Shown piece by piece: positions 33,348 through 42,742 of a stretch of DNA of 64,000 bases (the first letter of the stretch is position 1; each line of letters opens with the position of its first letter). The position numbers and the translations under genes were made by a program. Source of the DNA: Escherichia ruysiae (lineage in GTDB: Bacteria; Pseudomonadota; Gammaproteobacteria; Enterobacterales; Enterobacteriaceae); NCBI RefSeq assembly GCF_902498915.1, contig NZ_CABVLQ010000001.1. One strand, 5' to 3'. The notes under the pieces are model-generated. The model worked only from the letters and a program-made list of their open reading frames with translations, searched no databases and had not been told where the DNA came from.

Positions 33348-35615
33348 TTACGCTTTCACACACATTACGTGGTAAATACCGTCAATAATTTCAGTACCTT
33401 CAGTTTCGTGTTCAAATCCAGGGAAATGATGATCCCAGGATTGCAGCGAGCGTAAATAACTTACCTGCGGACTGTTTTTATCGCCGAAGTTTTCACCAGA
33501 CAGCAGCATCGGGATTCCTGGCGGATACGGGATAATTGAGTTCGCCGCAATGCGTCCTGGCAGATTTTCAATGGATACCAGCTCAACGTTGTTGTCGACA
33601 ATCGCGTTGTACGCTTCACGCGGAGTGATTTCCGCCACCGGCAGGCCGGAATAGGCTTCGTTCAACCGTGCTCCTGGGTTGTTTTCTTTCAGCCAGGCAA
33701 ACATTTTGTCACCCAGATCGTGAATCCCCATGTTCGCGTAAGTGTCAGGATATTGTTCAACAAGTTCCGGCATCACCTGCGCCAGTGGTGTGTTGGCGTC
33801 GTAGTGGCGTTTGAAGGAACAGAGGGTGTTAACCAGAGTTCCCCATTTCCCTCGGGTCACGCCCATTGAGAACAGGAACATAATCTGGAAATCGGTGGTG
33901 CGAGTTGGCACGATGCCGTGGTGGCCAAGCCATGCGGTAACCAGTGCGGCAGGTACGCCTGTCTCTTCCAGTTCACCGTCTTCACCCATCCCCGGTGCGA
34001 GGATGCTGACTTTAATCGGGTCGAGCATACTCCAGTTGTCCGGGATATCTTTAAAGCCGTGCCAGCTTTCGCCCGGATGCATTACCCAGCAGTCCTGAAC
34101 GGTGGTCAGCAGTTTGCGCGGCGCGTCAGCAAAGTCATAGGTTTTGCCGGTTTCCGGATCGGTAACCATTTCTTTATTCCACGGTTTAAAGAACCAGCTA
34201 CCTTCGTCAGTAAACTCTTTATACAACCGTGCCATTGCCTGGCGGAAATCGACCGCTTCGTCGATCACTTCCTGAGTCAGTGACAGACCGCTGTTGCCGT
34301 CCATCATTGATACAGCCACATCGTTTGATGCGCAGATGGCATACAGTGGGGAAGTGGTGGCATGCATCATGTATGCCTGATTAAAGCGGGAGAAGTTAAT
34401 CGCGCCCCGGCCTTCACGTACATGAATATAAGACGCCTGCGACAACGCATTCAGCAGCTTATGTGTGGAGTGGGTAGCGAAAACGGTTGGGCCATTGTGA
34501 TCGCCCGGTTCACCGCGCATTGCATAGTGATCGGCATAGATTGGGTTAAACCGTGCGTAGCCATACCAGGCTTCGTCGAAGTGCAGACGGTCAGAGGTTT
34601 TTTCCAGCAGATCCTGCGCGTCTTTGGCGTTATAACACACGCCGTCGTAGGTGCAGTTGGTCACCACGCAGTAAGACGGTTTTTGCCCGACTTTGTCTTT
34701 AGTCAGCGGGCTTTCGCTGATTTTCTTCTGCAAGGTTTCAGGCTGCATTTCCTGCGGATAGATTGGCCCGATAATGCCGTAGCGGTTGCGGCTTGGCACC
34801 ATGTATACCGGTTTCGCGCCAGTCAGCATTAAGCCTTGTTCAATGGATTTGTGGCAGTTACGGTCAACAACGACCACGTCGTTATCCGTCATGCAGGCTT
34901 GCATGATGGTGCGGTTAGAACCTGAAGTGCCAACAACGACTGACCAGGAGCGATCGGCACCAAATACGCGCGCGGCATATTTTTCACTTTCGCCAAATGC
35001 GCCAGTATGGTCGAGCAAAGAACCGAGAGAAGTTCGTTCAATACCCATATCGGTGCGGAACAGGTTTTCACCATAATAGTCATGGTAGAAACGTCCGGCT
35101 GGCGTTTTAGTGAACCCCACACCGCCCTGGTGACCCGGCGCGGCCCAGGAATACTCATGGATGTCGCTATATTTCATTAGCGCGCTGAACAGTGGCGGTA
35201 ACAACTGTTGACGGTAGCGGGTCATCGCGGCGATGGCGCGCCCGGCAATAAAATCGGCAGTATCTTCCAGAATCCAGGCGAATTCATCGACAAGCTCCAG
35301 CAGGTCGCGATCCAGCGCGGCGATTGATTTTTCCCGATCGCCTAACAGGAATACCGGCACGTTTTGCTGGCGTTCATGAAGTTTACCGATCAATTCTCTG
35401 ACGTTTTGATGTTCGTCCGGATGCTCCATTTGATAACTGAACATCAGACAATCAATGGCTTCATTTGAAGAGAGAATGGCAAAACCATCATCAAATGAGG
35501 TTGATTTAATGACGGTAACATTTTGTTGACTCAAGGCATTCGCCAGACGCTCAACGGCGCTACCGACCCAGGTGTCCTGATGTAGAAACTCGCTTTCAAC
35601 AATTAATACTTTCAT
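33348..35615 (-). CDS. adiA: Acid-inducible arginine decarboxylase AdiA
   Basis: A 755-residue PLP enzyme converting arginine to agmatine and CO2, consuming a cytoplasmic proton. The N-terminal wing domain (about 1-130) resembles a receiver; the PLP domain has the Schiff-base Lys in HSTHKLLNALSQ and the cofactor Asp in LHFDEAWYGYA. The enzyme is a decamer of dimers, acting at low pH. The start is at the second of two adjacent ATG codons by family length; the first would add one Met. Upstream 35616-35812 is AT-rich promoter DNA. Confidence 0.97.
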   Translation of the reverse strand: MKVLIVESEFLHQDTWVGSAVERLANALSQQNVTVIKSTSFDDGFAILSSNEAIDCLMFSYQMEHPDEHQNVRELIGKLHERQQNVPVFLLGDREKSIAALDRDLLELVDEFAWILEDTADFIAGRAIAAMTRYRQQLLPPLFSALMKYSDIHEYSWAAPGHQGGVGFTKTPAGRFYHDYYGENLFRTDMGIERTSLGSLLDHTGAFGESEKYAARVFGADRSWSVVVGTSGSNRTIMQACMTDNDVVVVDRNCHKSIEQGLMLTGAKPVYMVPSRNRYGIIGPIYPQEMQPETLQKKISESPLTKDKVGQKPSYCVVTNCTYDGVCYNAKDAQDLLEKTSDRLHFDEAWYGYARFNPIYADHYAMRGEPGDHNGPTVFATHSTHKLLNALSQASYIHVREGRGAINFSRFNQAYMMHATTSPLYAICASNDVAVSMMDGNSGLSLTQEVIDEAVDFRQAMARLYKEFTDEGSWFFKPWNKEMVTDPETGKTYDFADAPRKLLTTVQDCWVMHPGESWHGFKDIPDNWSMLDPIKVSILAPGMGEDGELEETGVPAALVTAWLGHHGIVPTRTTDFQIMFLFSMGVTRGKWGTLVNTLCSFKRHYDANTPLAQVMPELVEQYPDTYANMGIHDLGDKMFAWLKENNPGARLNEAYSGLPVAEITPREAYNAIVDNNVELVSIENLPGRIAANSIIPYPPGIPMLLSGENFGDKNSPQVSYLRSLQSWDHHFPGFEHETEGTEIIDGIYHVMCVKA

Positions 35616-35812
35616 CATTGTTTACCCGGTTGTGAAGGAATCTTCGTTGCGGGCAAGTATCTTCCGGGCATTTCAGGCTGTAAAGCGATTGAAAAATAAA
35701 CGTTTTTAATTTTTTATTATTATAAACAGAAGCTTATATTAATTTTTCAATTAATTTTCAATGTTTATTATCGACAGCTAAATTATTTTTTTGGCTGATA
35801 CTGATATCGTTT

Positions 35813-36721
35813 TTAACCGGGAAGCGTCTGGCGGCGTTGTTGGCTAAGTTTGCGGTATTGTTGCGGCGACATGCCGACATATTTGGCGAAAGTACTGTAA
35901 AAACGACTGCTCGAACGAAAACCTGCCGTCAGGGCAATATCGAGAATACTTTTATCGGTATCGCTGAGTAACGCGCGAACGTGGTTGATGCGCATTGCGG
36001 TAATGTACTGTTTCATCGTCAACTGCATGACTCGCTGAAATATCCCCATCGCATAGTTGGCGTTTAGTTTGACGTGCTCAGCCACGTCGTTGATGGTCAG
36101 CGCCTGGTCATAGTTTTCTGCAATAAAGCCCAGCATCTGGCTGACATAAAATTGCGCATGACGCGAGACGCTGTTTTTGTGCGTGCGCGAGGTTTTATTG
36201 ACCAAAATCGGTTCCCAGCCGGAGAGGCTAAATCGCTTGAGCATCAGGCCAATTTCATCAATGGCGAGCTGGCGGATTTGCTCATTCGGGCTGTTCAATT
36301 CCTGCTGCCAGCGGCGCACTTCAAAGGGGCTAAGTTGCTGTGTCGCCAGCGATTTAATCACCATGCCGTGAGTGACGTGGTTTATAAGGTCTTTATCCAG
36401 AGGCCAGGAGAGAAACAGATGCATCGGCAGATTAAAAATCGCCATGCTCTGACAAGTTCCGGTATCGGTTAGTTGGTGCGGCGTACAGGCCCAGAACAGC
36501 GTAATATGCCCTTGATTGATATTCACTTGTTCATTGTTGATCAGGTATTCCACATCGCCATCGAAAGGCACATTCACTTCAACCTGACCATGCCAGTGGC
36601 TGGTGGTCATGACATGCGGCGCACGAAATTCAATCTCCATTCGCTGATATTCCGAGTACAGCGACAGCGGGCTGCGGGTCTGCTTTTCATCACTGCTGCA
36701 CATAAACGTGTCTGTGTTCAT
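35813..36721 (-). CDS. melR: Melibiose operon regulator MelR
   Basis: A 302-residue AraC-family activator of melAB that responds to melibiose and also represses its own promoter. An N-terminal cupin sensor domain (SHWHGQVEVNVPFDGDVEY) is followed by the C-terminal HTH pair, ending FRSSSRFYSTFAKYVGMSPQQYRKL. The start MNTDTFM is backed by GGATCTC-type spacing and family length. It is divergent from melA across 260 bp of regulatory DNA. It remains intact although its second classical target melB is absent here. Confidence 0.95.
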   Translation of the reverse strand: MNTDTFMCSSDEKQTRSPLSLYSEYQRMEIEFRAPHVMTTSHWHGQVEVNVPFDGDVEYLINNEQVNINQGHITLFWACTPHQLTDTGTCQSMAIFNLPMHLFLSWPLDKDLINHVTHGMVIKSLATQQLSPFEVRRWQQELNSPNEQIRQLAIDEIGLMLKRFSLSGWEPILVNKTSRTHKNSVSRHAQFYVSQMLGFIAENYDQALTINDVAEHVKLNANYAMGIFQRVMQLTMKQYITAMRINHVRALLSDTDKSILDIALTAGFRSSSRFYSTFAKYVGMSPQQYRKLSQQRRQTLPG

Positions 36722-36981
36722 GGATGGATCTCTTTCCTGGATTATCAGAATTATGGCATGAGTAGCTGAGGATGACTGCGAATGACGACACAAAACATAA
36801 AGAGAGAGGATTTTATAAGGGCTAATTACTCTGTTTTTCAGTCAATTTAGTCCCAAAAACTCATATTTACTGCTAAGTAACCCTGGATCTGAGCTTTTGG
36901 GAATGCTCAACGGGGAAGCCGGAGGTTTTCTGCGACATCGCCTGCCATGATGAAATCATTCAAGCAAGCCTGGAGACCTGA
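36722..36981. promoter_or_regulatory. melR-melA divergent regulatory region
   Basis: 260 bp that in K-12 holds MelR sites and CRP sites for both promoters. Here I see CATGATGAAATCATTCAAGC near 36945-36965 next to melA, with the inverted GATGAAATCATT core. I could not assign the individual 18-bp MelR sites. Confidence 0.6.
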
Positions 36982-38337
36982 ATGATGTCTGCACCCAAAA
37001 TTACTTTTATCGGCGCTGGTTCGACAATTTTCGTAAAAAATATTCTTGGTGATGTGTTTCATCGCGAGGCGCTGAAAACGGCGCATATTGCCCTGATGGA
37101 CATTGATCCAACTCGCCTGGAAGAGTCGCACATTGTGGTGCGTAAGCTGATGGATTCAGCAGGAGCCAGCGGCAAAATTACCTGCCACACGCAACAGAAA
37201 GAAGCCTTACAGGATGCCGATTTTGTCGTGGTGGCATTTCAGATTGGTGGTTATGAACCTTGCACGGTGACTGATTTCGAGGTCTGTAAGCGCCACGGTC
37301 TGGAACAAACTATTGCCGATACGTTAGGGCCGGGCGGCATTATGCGCGCACTGCGTACCATTCCGCACCTGTGGCAAATTTGCGAGGACATGACGGAAGT
37401 CTGCCCCGATGCCACCATGCTCAACTACGTTAACCCGATGGCGATGAATACCTGGGCGATGTATGCCCGCTATCCGCATATCAAACAGGTAGGGTTGTGC
37501 CATTCGGTGCAGGGAACGGCGGAAGAGCTGGCGCGCGATCTCAATATTGATCCCGCCACGCTGCGATATCGTTGCGCGGGTATCAACCATATGGCGTTTT
37601 ACCTGGAGCTGGAGCGCAAAACCACCGACGGCAGTTACGTGAATCTCTACCCGGAACTGCTGGCGGCTTATGACGCAGGTCAGGCACCGAAGCCGAATAT
37701 TCATGGGAATCCTCGCTGCCAGAACATTGTGCGCTATGAAATGTTCAAAAAGCTGGGCTACTTCGTCACGGAGTCGTCAGAACATTTTGCCGAATATACG
37801 CCGTGGTTTATTAAGCCAGGCCGTGAGGATTTGATTGAGCGTTATAAAGTACCGCTGGATGAGTACCCGAAACGCTGCGTCGAGCAGCTGGCGAACTGGC
37901 ACAAAGAGCTGGAGGAGTATAAGAACGCCTCCCGGATTGATATTAAACCATCACGGGAATATGCCAGCACAATCATGAACGCTATCTGGACCGGAGAGCC
38001 GAGCGTGATTTATGGCAACGTCCGTAACGATGGCTTGATTGATAACCTGCCGCAAGGATGTTGCGTGGAAGTGGCCTGTCTGGTTGATGCAAATGGCATT
38101 CAGCCGACCAAAGTCGGTACGCTACCGTCGCATCTGGCAGCCCTGATGCAAACCAATATCAACGTACAGACGCTGCTTACCGAAGCCATTCTCACCGAAA
38201 ACCGTGACCGTGTTTACCACGCCGCGATGATGGACCCGCACACCGGCGCCGTGCTGGGAATTGACGAAATATATGCCCTTGTTGACGATCTGATTGCCGC
38301 CCACGGCGACTGGCTGCCAGGCTGGTTGCACCGTTAA
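36982..38337 (+). CDS. melA: Alpha-galactosidase MelA (GH4, NAD/Mn-dependent)
   Basis: A 451-residue family 4 glycosidase that hydrolyses melibiose using NAD+ and Mn2+ in a redox-elimination mechanism. The dinucleotide fold starts ITFIGAGSTIFVKNILGD. The GH4 metal-site Cys is in GLCHSVQG and a His in AGINHMAFYLE. Length is complete and ends WLPGWLHR. In K-12 melB follows; here the stop overlaps the convergent yjdF stop by 4 bp, so melB is gone. Any melibiose use would need another permease such as LacY. Confidence 0.96.
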   Translation: MMSAPKITFIGAGSTIFVKNILGDVFHREALKTAHIALMDIDPTRLEESHIVVRKLMDSAGASGKITCHTQQKEALQDADFVVVAFQIGGYEPCTVTDFEVCKRHGLEQTIADTLGPGGIMRALRTIPHLWQICEDMTEVCPDATMLNYVNPMAMNTWAMYARYPHIKQVGLCHSVQGTAEELARDLNIDPATLRYRCAGINHMAFYLELERKTTDGSYVNLYPELLAAYDAGQAPKPNIHGNPRCQNIVRYEMFKKLGYFVTESSEHFAEYTPWFIKPGREDLIERYKVPLDEYPKRCVEQLANWHKELEEYKNASRIDIKPSREYASTIMNAIWTGEPSVIYGNVRNDGLIDNLPQGCCVEVACLVDANGIQPTKVGTLPSHLAALMQTNINVQTLLTEAILTENRDRVYHAAMMDPHTGAVLGIDEIYALVDDLIAAHGDWLPGWLHR

Positions 38338-38984
38338 GAGGTAATCGCGTCCGGCGCTTTGGTGATTAAGCCATAGCGCCGGAGCTGGCGACAGTGAAGG
38401 CGAGCAAGCAATATCACCGTAGTTAATGCGCCCAGCAGCGCGCAGAACATATCGGACTGCGTGTCCCACTGGTCGCCCTGGGTGCCGAGAAAATCATCCG
38501 CTCCCTGACCCATCGCCAGTGCCGCCCACCACTCGATCAACTCATACATGGCGCTTATCGCCAGTGCCACGCAGCAGACCAGAAACGCGACCATTTTGCG
38601 TCCGCGCACGTACATCCCACGCACGAGGATTTCTCGTGCCACCAGTGCAGGCACCAGCCCCTGGAAAAAATGCCCCAGCTTGTCATACGGATTACGGCTT
38701 AACCCCAGCCATTCCTGCACTTCAAAACCGATGGGGACTTTCGCGTAGGTGTACTGACCGCCGACCATCAGGATGATGGCGTGAAAGAAAATCAGTGCAT
38801 AGAGCAGCGGCGTTAACGGATAACGTCTGGCGGTGGTAAGCAGCAACGGTACGACAATAATTACCGGCGTCACTTCCATCAACCAGGTGAGTTTGTCATG
38901 GGCCGAAATTCCGGTGTACATCAGGATTAACGTCAGCGCCAGTGCGCTAGTGTTAAGAACTAACGGCTTGAGTGTGCGGGTCAT
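38334..38984 (-). CDS. yjdF: Inner membrane protein YjdF (DUF2238), C-terminus altered
   Basis: A 216-residue membrane protein with about six helices and the conserved segments NPYDKLGHFFQGLVPAL and EWWAALAMGQGADDFLGTQGD. No function is known. The last residues, KAPDAITS, differ from and extend the K-12 end as I recall it (209 residues ending near GLIT), consistent with a deletion junction here. Its stop lies within the melA stop region. Confidence 0.88.
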   Translation of the reverse strand: MTRTLKPLVLNTSALALTLILMYTGISAHDKLTWLMEVTPVIIVVPLLLTTARRYPLTPLLYALIFFHAIILMVGGQYTYAKVPIGFEVQEWLGLSRNPYDKLGHFFQGLVPALVAREILVRGMYVRGRKMVAFLVCCVALAISAMYELIEWWAALAMGQGADDFLGTQGDQWDTQSDMFCALLGALTTVILLARLHCRQLRRYGLITKAPDAITS

Positions 38985-39054
38985 GGTGAGTTCGCAAGTC
39001 AGGGAAAATACTGACTATTCACCAGCAAGCGTGAAATTACAATCGCAAAAGAGG

Positions 39055-39100
39055 TGGCCCAGGGGGATCACCTGGCAGTATGCCGCCAGGCGCTGGGCCA
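39055..39100 (-). terminator. fumB terminator, compound hairpin
   Basis: An outer stem TGGCCCAG (39055-39062) pairs with CTGGGCCA (39093-39100), and an inner stem CCTGGC (39071-39076) with GCCAGG (39085-39090). It sits 6 bp past the fumB stop. The minus-strand continuation CCTCTTTTG gives a partial T-run. Confidence 0.8.
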
Positions 39101-39106
39101 AAGAAG

Positions 39107-40753
39107 TTACTTAGTGCAGTTCGCGCACTGTTTGTTGACGATTTGCTGGAAGAAGTCGTTGCCTTTGTCATCGACCAGGATAAACGCCGGGAAATCTTCT
39201 ACTTCGATTTTCCAGATAGCTTCCATACCCAGTTCCGGATAAGCGACACATTCCAGATGCTTAATGCTCTGCTGTGCCAGCACTGCCGCCGGGCCGCCAA
39301 TGCTGCCGAGGTAGAAGCCGCCGTGTTTATGACACGCGTCGGTGACTTGCTGACTGCGGTTACCTTTCGCCAGCATGATCATGCTGCCGCCGTGGGATTG
39401 CAGCAGATCCACGTAAGAGTCCATACGGCCTGCGGTGGTTGGGCCTAAAGAACCCGATGGATAACCGGCTGGCGTTTTTGCCGGACCTGCGTAGTAGATC
39501 GGATGATCTTTGATGTACTGCGGCAGCTCTTTACCGGCGTCGATCAATTCTTTCAGCTTGGCGTGCGCAATATCACGACCAACGATAATGGTGCCGGTGA
39601 GTGACAGACGAGTAGAGACCGGATACTGCGAAAGCTGGGCGAGGATCTCTTTCATCGGACGGTTGAGATCGACTTTCACCGCGTCGCCTTCACCCGCCTG
39701 ACGCAGTTCTTCCGGAATGTACTGGCCTGGGTTGTGTTCCAGTTTTTCGATCCAGATGCCTTCGCGGTTAATTTTTGCTTTGATGTTACGGTCAGCGGAG
39801 CAGGAGACGCCCATACCCACCGGGCAGGATGCGCCGTGACGAGGCAGGCGAATCACGCGGATGTCGTGAGCGAAGTATTTACCACCAAACTGTGCGCCGA
39901 GGCCGAGTTTCTGAGCCTCGATCAGGAGTTCTTGTTCTAACTGGACATCGCGGAAAGCCTGACCGTGTTCGTTCCCTTCAGTCGGCAGCTCATCGTAATA
40001 GTGAGCACTTGCTAACTTGACGGTTTTCAGGTTGGTTTCCGCAGACGTGCCGCCAATCACAAACGCGATATGGTACGGCGGGCAGGCTGCGGTGCCGAGA
40101 GTACGCATTTTCTCAACGAGGAAGTTTTTCAGTTTACCCGGAGTCAGCAGGGCTTTGGTTTCCTGATAGAGATACGTTTTGTTGGCAGAACCGCCGCCTT
40201 TGGCGACGCAGAGGAATTTGTACTCGTCGCCATCCACTGCGTACAGGTCGATTTGCGCAGGCAGGTTAGTGCCGGTGTTGACCTCTTTGTACATGTCCAG
40301 CGGTGCGTTTTGTGAATAGCGCAGGTTATCTTCGATATAAGTGTTATAGACACCTTTTGATAAGGCTTCTTCATCACCGCCGCCGGTCCACACTCGCTGA
40401 CCTTTTTTACCGACGATGATGGCGGTGCCGGTATCCTGGCAGGTCGGCAATACACCTTTGGCTGCGATTTCGGAGTTTCTCAAGAATTGCAGCGCCACAT
40501 ACTTATCGTTTTCGCTGGCTTCAGGGTCATGAAGAATAGAAGCTACCTGTTGCTGGTGTGCCGGGCGGAGCATGAAAGAAGCGTCATGGAAGGCTTGCTG
40601 CGCCAGCAAGGTCAGGGCTTCAGGTTCCACTTTCAGGATGGTTTCGCCGTTAAATTCGGCAACACTAACGTAATCGGATGTGAGCAGATAGTACTCGGTA
40701 TTGTCTTTCCCCATCGGGAAAGGCGCCTGATAAATAAACTCTTTATTTGACAT
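39107..40753 (-). CDS. fumB: Anaerobic class I fumarase B
   Basis: A 548-residue [4Fe-4S] fumarase interconverting malate and fumarate, used anaerobically to feed fumarate respiration. The cluster Cys residues are in LPTCQDTG (about 105), AACPPYH (about 224) and SCPVGMG/GVSCSADR (about 318). It lies 77 bp after dcuB on the same strand and is in part co-transcribed with it. FumA-type paralogues are very similar; the dcuB neighbourhood identifies FumB. Confidence 0.97.
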   Translation of the reverse strand: MSNKEFIYQAPFPMGKDNTEYYLLTSDYVSVAEFNGETILKVEPEALTLLAQQAFHDASFMLRPAHQQQVASILHDPEASENDKYVALQFLRNSEIAAKGVLPTCQDTGTAIIVGKKGQRVWTGGGDEEALSKGVYNTYIEDNLRYSQNAPLDMYKEVNTGTNLPAQIDLYAVDGDEYKFLCVAKGGGSANKTYLYQETKALLTPGKLKNFLVEKMRTLGTAACPPYHIAFVIGGTSAETNLKTVKLASAHYYDELPTEGNEHGQAFRDVQLEQELLIEAQKLGLGAQFGGKYFAHDIRVIRLPRHGASCPVGMGVSCSADRNIKAKINREGIWIEKLEHNPGQYIPEELRQAGEGDAVKVDLNRPMKEILAQLSQYPVSTRLSLTGTIIVGRDIAHAKLKELIDAGKELPQYIKDHPIYYAGPAKTPAGYPSGSLGPTTAGRMDSYVDLLQSHGGSMIMLAKGNRSQQVTDACHKHGGFYLGSIGGPAAVLAQQSIKHLECVAYPELGMEAIWKIEVEDFPAFILVDDKGNDFFQQIVNKQCANCTK

Positions 40754-40830
40754 AGCTTCCAGCCTGTAACTCTGTATTTGTTATACGAAAATGGCGTGCC
40801 GCACAGCGACGGGCAGCACGCAGAGTGCAA

Positions 40831-42171
40831 TTACAAGAACCCGTACATCGCAGCGAAGATCCAGCCGAAGACGCACGATACGCTCACACCAATCAACCCT
40901 GGCAAAATAAAGCTGTGGTTGATGACGAAGCGGCCGATGTGGGTGGTTCCGGAACGGTCAAACTGAATCGCTGCCAGATCGCTCGGATAGGTCGGCAGGA
41001 TGTAATAACCATAGCAAGCCGGTGCTGAAGCCACGATGTATGCCGGGTCAACGCCAATCGCCAGTGCAACCGGAACAATTGCTGCCAGTGCAGCGGCCTG
41101 GGAGTTAACAAACTTGGAGACCAGCAACAGAACAATGGCATAAGCCCACGGATACTCTTTCACCATTTCGCCCAGTACGCCCTGAATTTCAGACATATGC
41201 GCACCGAACATGGTTTCGGCCATCCACGCGATACCGTATACCGCCACGATGGCAATCATACCGGAACGGAAGACTTCATTTTTTGAGATGGACGCGGGAT
41301 TGGTTTTGGTCAGGATAATAATCAACGCCCCGGTCAGCAGCATAAACATCTGGATAACCAGTACCATCGACAGCGGCTTGCCGCCAAAAGACGGACGCAG
41401 GTCAGAATCAGCACCAAGAAGTGCGACCACCGCGATTGCCCCGAGGAAGATCCACATTGCCAGCCAGTTGCTTTTCGGTAGTTTTTTATCCAGCAGCGTG
41501 GCGGTGTCACCGTAAACGTACTCACGGTTTTCCGGTACGGAGATGAATTTCTGGAACTCTTCGTCTTTATCCAGATCTTTACCACGGAACCAACTGAAAA
41601 TACCGATCGCCAGGATACCTAACAAGGTAGAGGGGATGGTAATCGCAAGCAGGTCGAGGAACTCAAGGTGACGACCATCAAAGGTTACGTTCCCCAGCAT
41701 TGCGACCAGCGATACTACGGCAACCGACACCGGACTGGCGATAATCCCCATCTGCGCGCCGATAGAGCTCGCCGCCATTGGGCGTTCCGGACGGATGTTG
41801 TTCTTAATCGCAACGTCGTAGATGATCGGCAGGATGGTGTAAACCACGTGACCCGTACCGCAAAGAATGGTCAGCGTACAGGTGACAAACGGCGCGACGA
41901 TGGAAACATATTTCGGATTGCGACGCAGCAGTTTTTCGGCAATTTGCAGCATAACATCCAGGCCGCCAGAGGCTTGCAAGGTCGCCGATGCTGCCACCAC
42001 CGCAATGATGACCAGCATGACATCAACCGGTGGTTTACCCGGCTGAAGATGGAAGACGAAGACCAGAATGACCAGGCCGATACCGCCTAATAAACCCAGC
42101 GCGATACCGCCCTTTCTGGCACCATAAAACAGACATATCAGTATTATGATAAGTTGGATGGTAAATAACAT
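40831..42171 (-). CDS. dcuB: Anaerobic C4-dicarboxylate transporter DcuB
   Basis: A 446-residue Dcu-family antiporter that exchanges external fumarate, malate or aspartate for succinate during fumarate respiration. It also acts as co-sensor of DcuS. About 12 hydrophobic segments are visible, with the family motifs CGTGHVVYTILP and PACYGYYILPTYPSDLAA. It is the promoter-proximal gene of dcuB-fumB and is activated by DcuR, FNR and CRP in K-12. Confidence 0.97.
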   Translation of the reverse strand: MLFTIQLIIILICLFYGARKGGIALGLLGGIGLVILVFVFHLQPGKPPVDVMLVIIAVVAASATLQASGGLDVMLQIAEKLLRRNPKYVSIVAPFVTCTLTILCGTGHVVYTILPIIYDVAIKNNIRPERPMAASSIGAQMGIIASPVSVAVVSLVAMLGNVTFDGRHLEFLDLLAITIPSTLLGILAIGIFSWFRGKDLDKDEEFQKFISVPENREYVYGDTATLLDKKLPKSNWLAMWIFLGAIAVVALLGADSDLRPSFGGKPLSMVLVIQMFMLLTGALIIILTKTNPASISKNEVFRSGMIAIVAVYGIAWMAETMFGAHMSEIQGVLGEMVKEYPWAYAIVLLLVSKFVNSQAAALAAIVPVALAIGVDPAYIVASAPACYGYYILPTYPSDLAAIQFDRSGTTHIGRFVINHSFILPGLIGVSVSCVFGWIFAAMYGFL

Positions 42172-42742
42172 GTGTAAACCCTCGCGATAATCCCATTTAA
42201 ATTCTTGCCAAATAGATCACAGCCACATTCTGTTTTGGATGAACTGTTATCAGAGACTGACTAAATATCCGTTTGGTCGTTGCTGGCTCGAGCAAATACT
42301 TCACAGTGAATATTGGCTGATTCAGGCAGCAGTAAATTTATGCACTGTGATAAGTGTTTTTTTCAGAGAAAAATACTCTCTGGCGATGGGGTTATAGTTT
42401 GTGTTTCGCAGATGTTAATGGTCTGTTTTTGCGCTATCTTGTTGATATTTATTGGTCTATTTTTTGTTCTACAGACGGATGTCATCAACTTTATAGATTA
42501 TTCTGATCTACCTATTTATGGGTAAAAATACACATAATACGGGTGACATAATAGTTAATTAACTTTTGTTAGCGTTTTGAAATTAAAAACTCTATTTATC
42601 CGAATTGATATTAATTCGCAGGGGATGAAGAGGGATAATTATATTTGATCTGGCACAAGTTTTACTGATGGCTGATGTAACTTGTGCCAGTGCTGGTTTG
42701 CATTACTGCAATAATTGTTACTTCCAGATAACTAATAACGCG
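42172..42742. other. Regulatory intergenic region between dcuR and dcuB
   Basis: 571 bp, AT-rich, upstream of dcuB and downstream of dcuR. It contains a perfect 12-bp inverted repeat (42650-42690) after dcuR and the palindrome AATAACGCGTTATT (42734-42747) at the dcuR stop. The dcuB-proximal part should hold DcuR, FNR, CRP and NarL sites; I did not assign them. A 70-codon plus-strand frame at 42313-42525 was judged non-coding. Confidence 0.65.
42650..42690 (-). terminator. 12-bp perfect inverted repeat after dcuR, possible terminator
   Basis: CTGGCACAAGTT (42650-42661) is the exact inverse of AACTTGTGCCAG (42679-42690), with a 17-base spacer. It lies 53 bp past the dcuR stop. The stem is long but the T-run is poor, so it may be an mRNA end stabiliser or a protein site instead. 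Confidence 0.55.

Noticed and set aside
42313..42525. 70-codon frame with a hydrophobic segment upstream of dcuB
   Set aside because: No ribosome site, irregular composition, and it lies in the regulatory DNA of dcuB.
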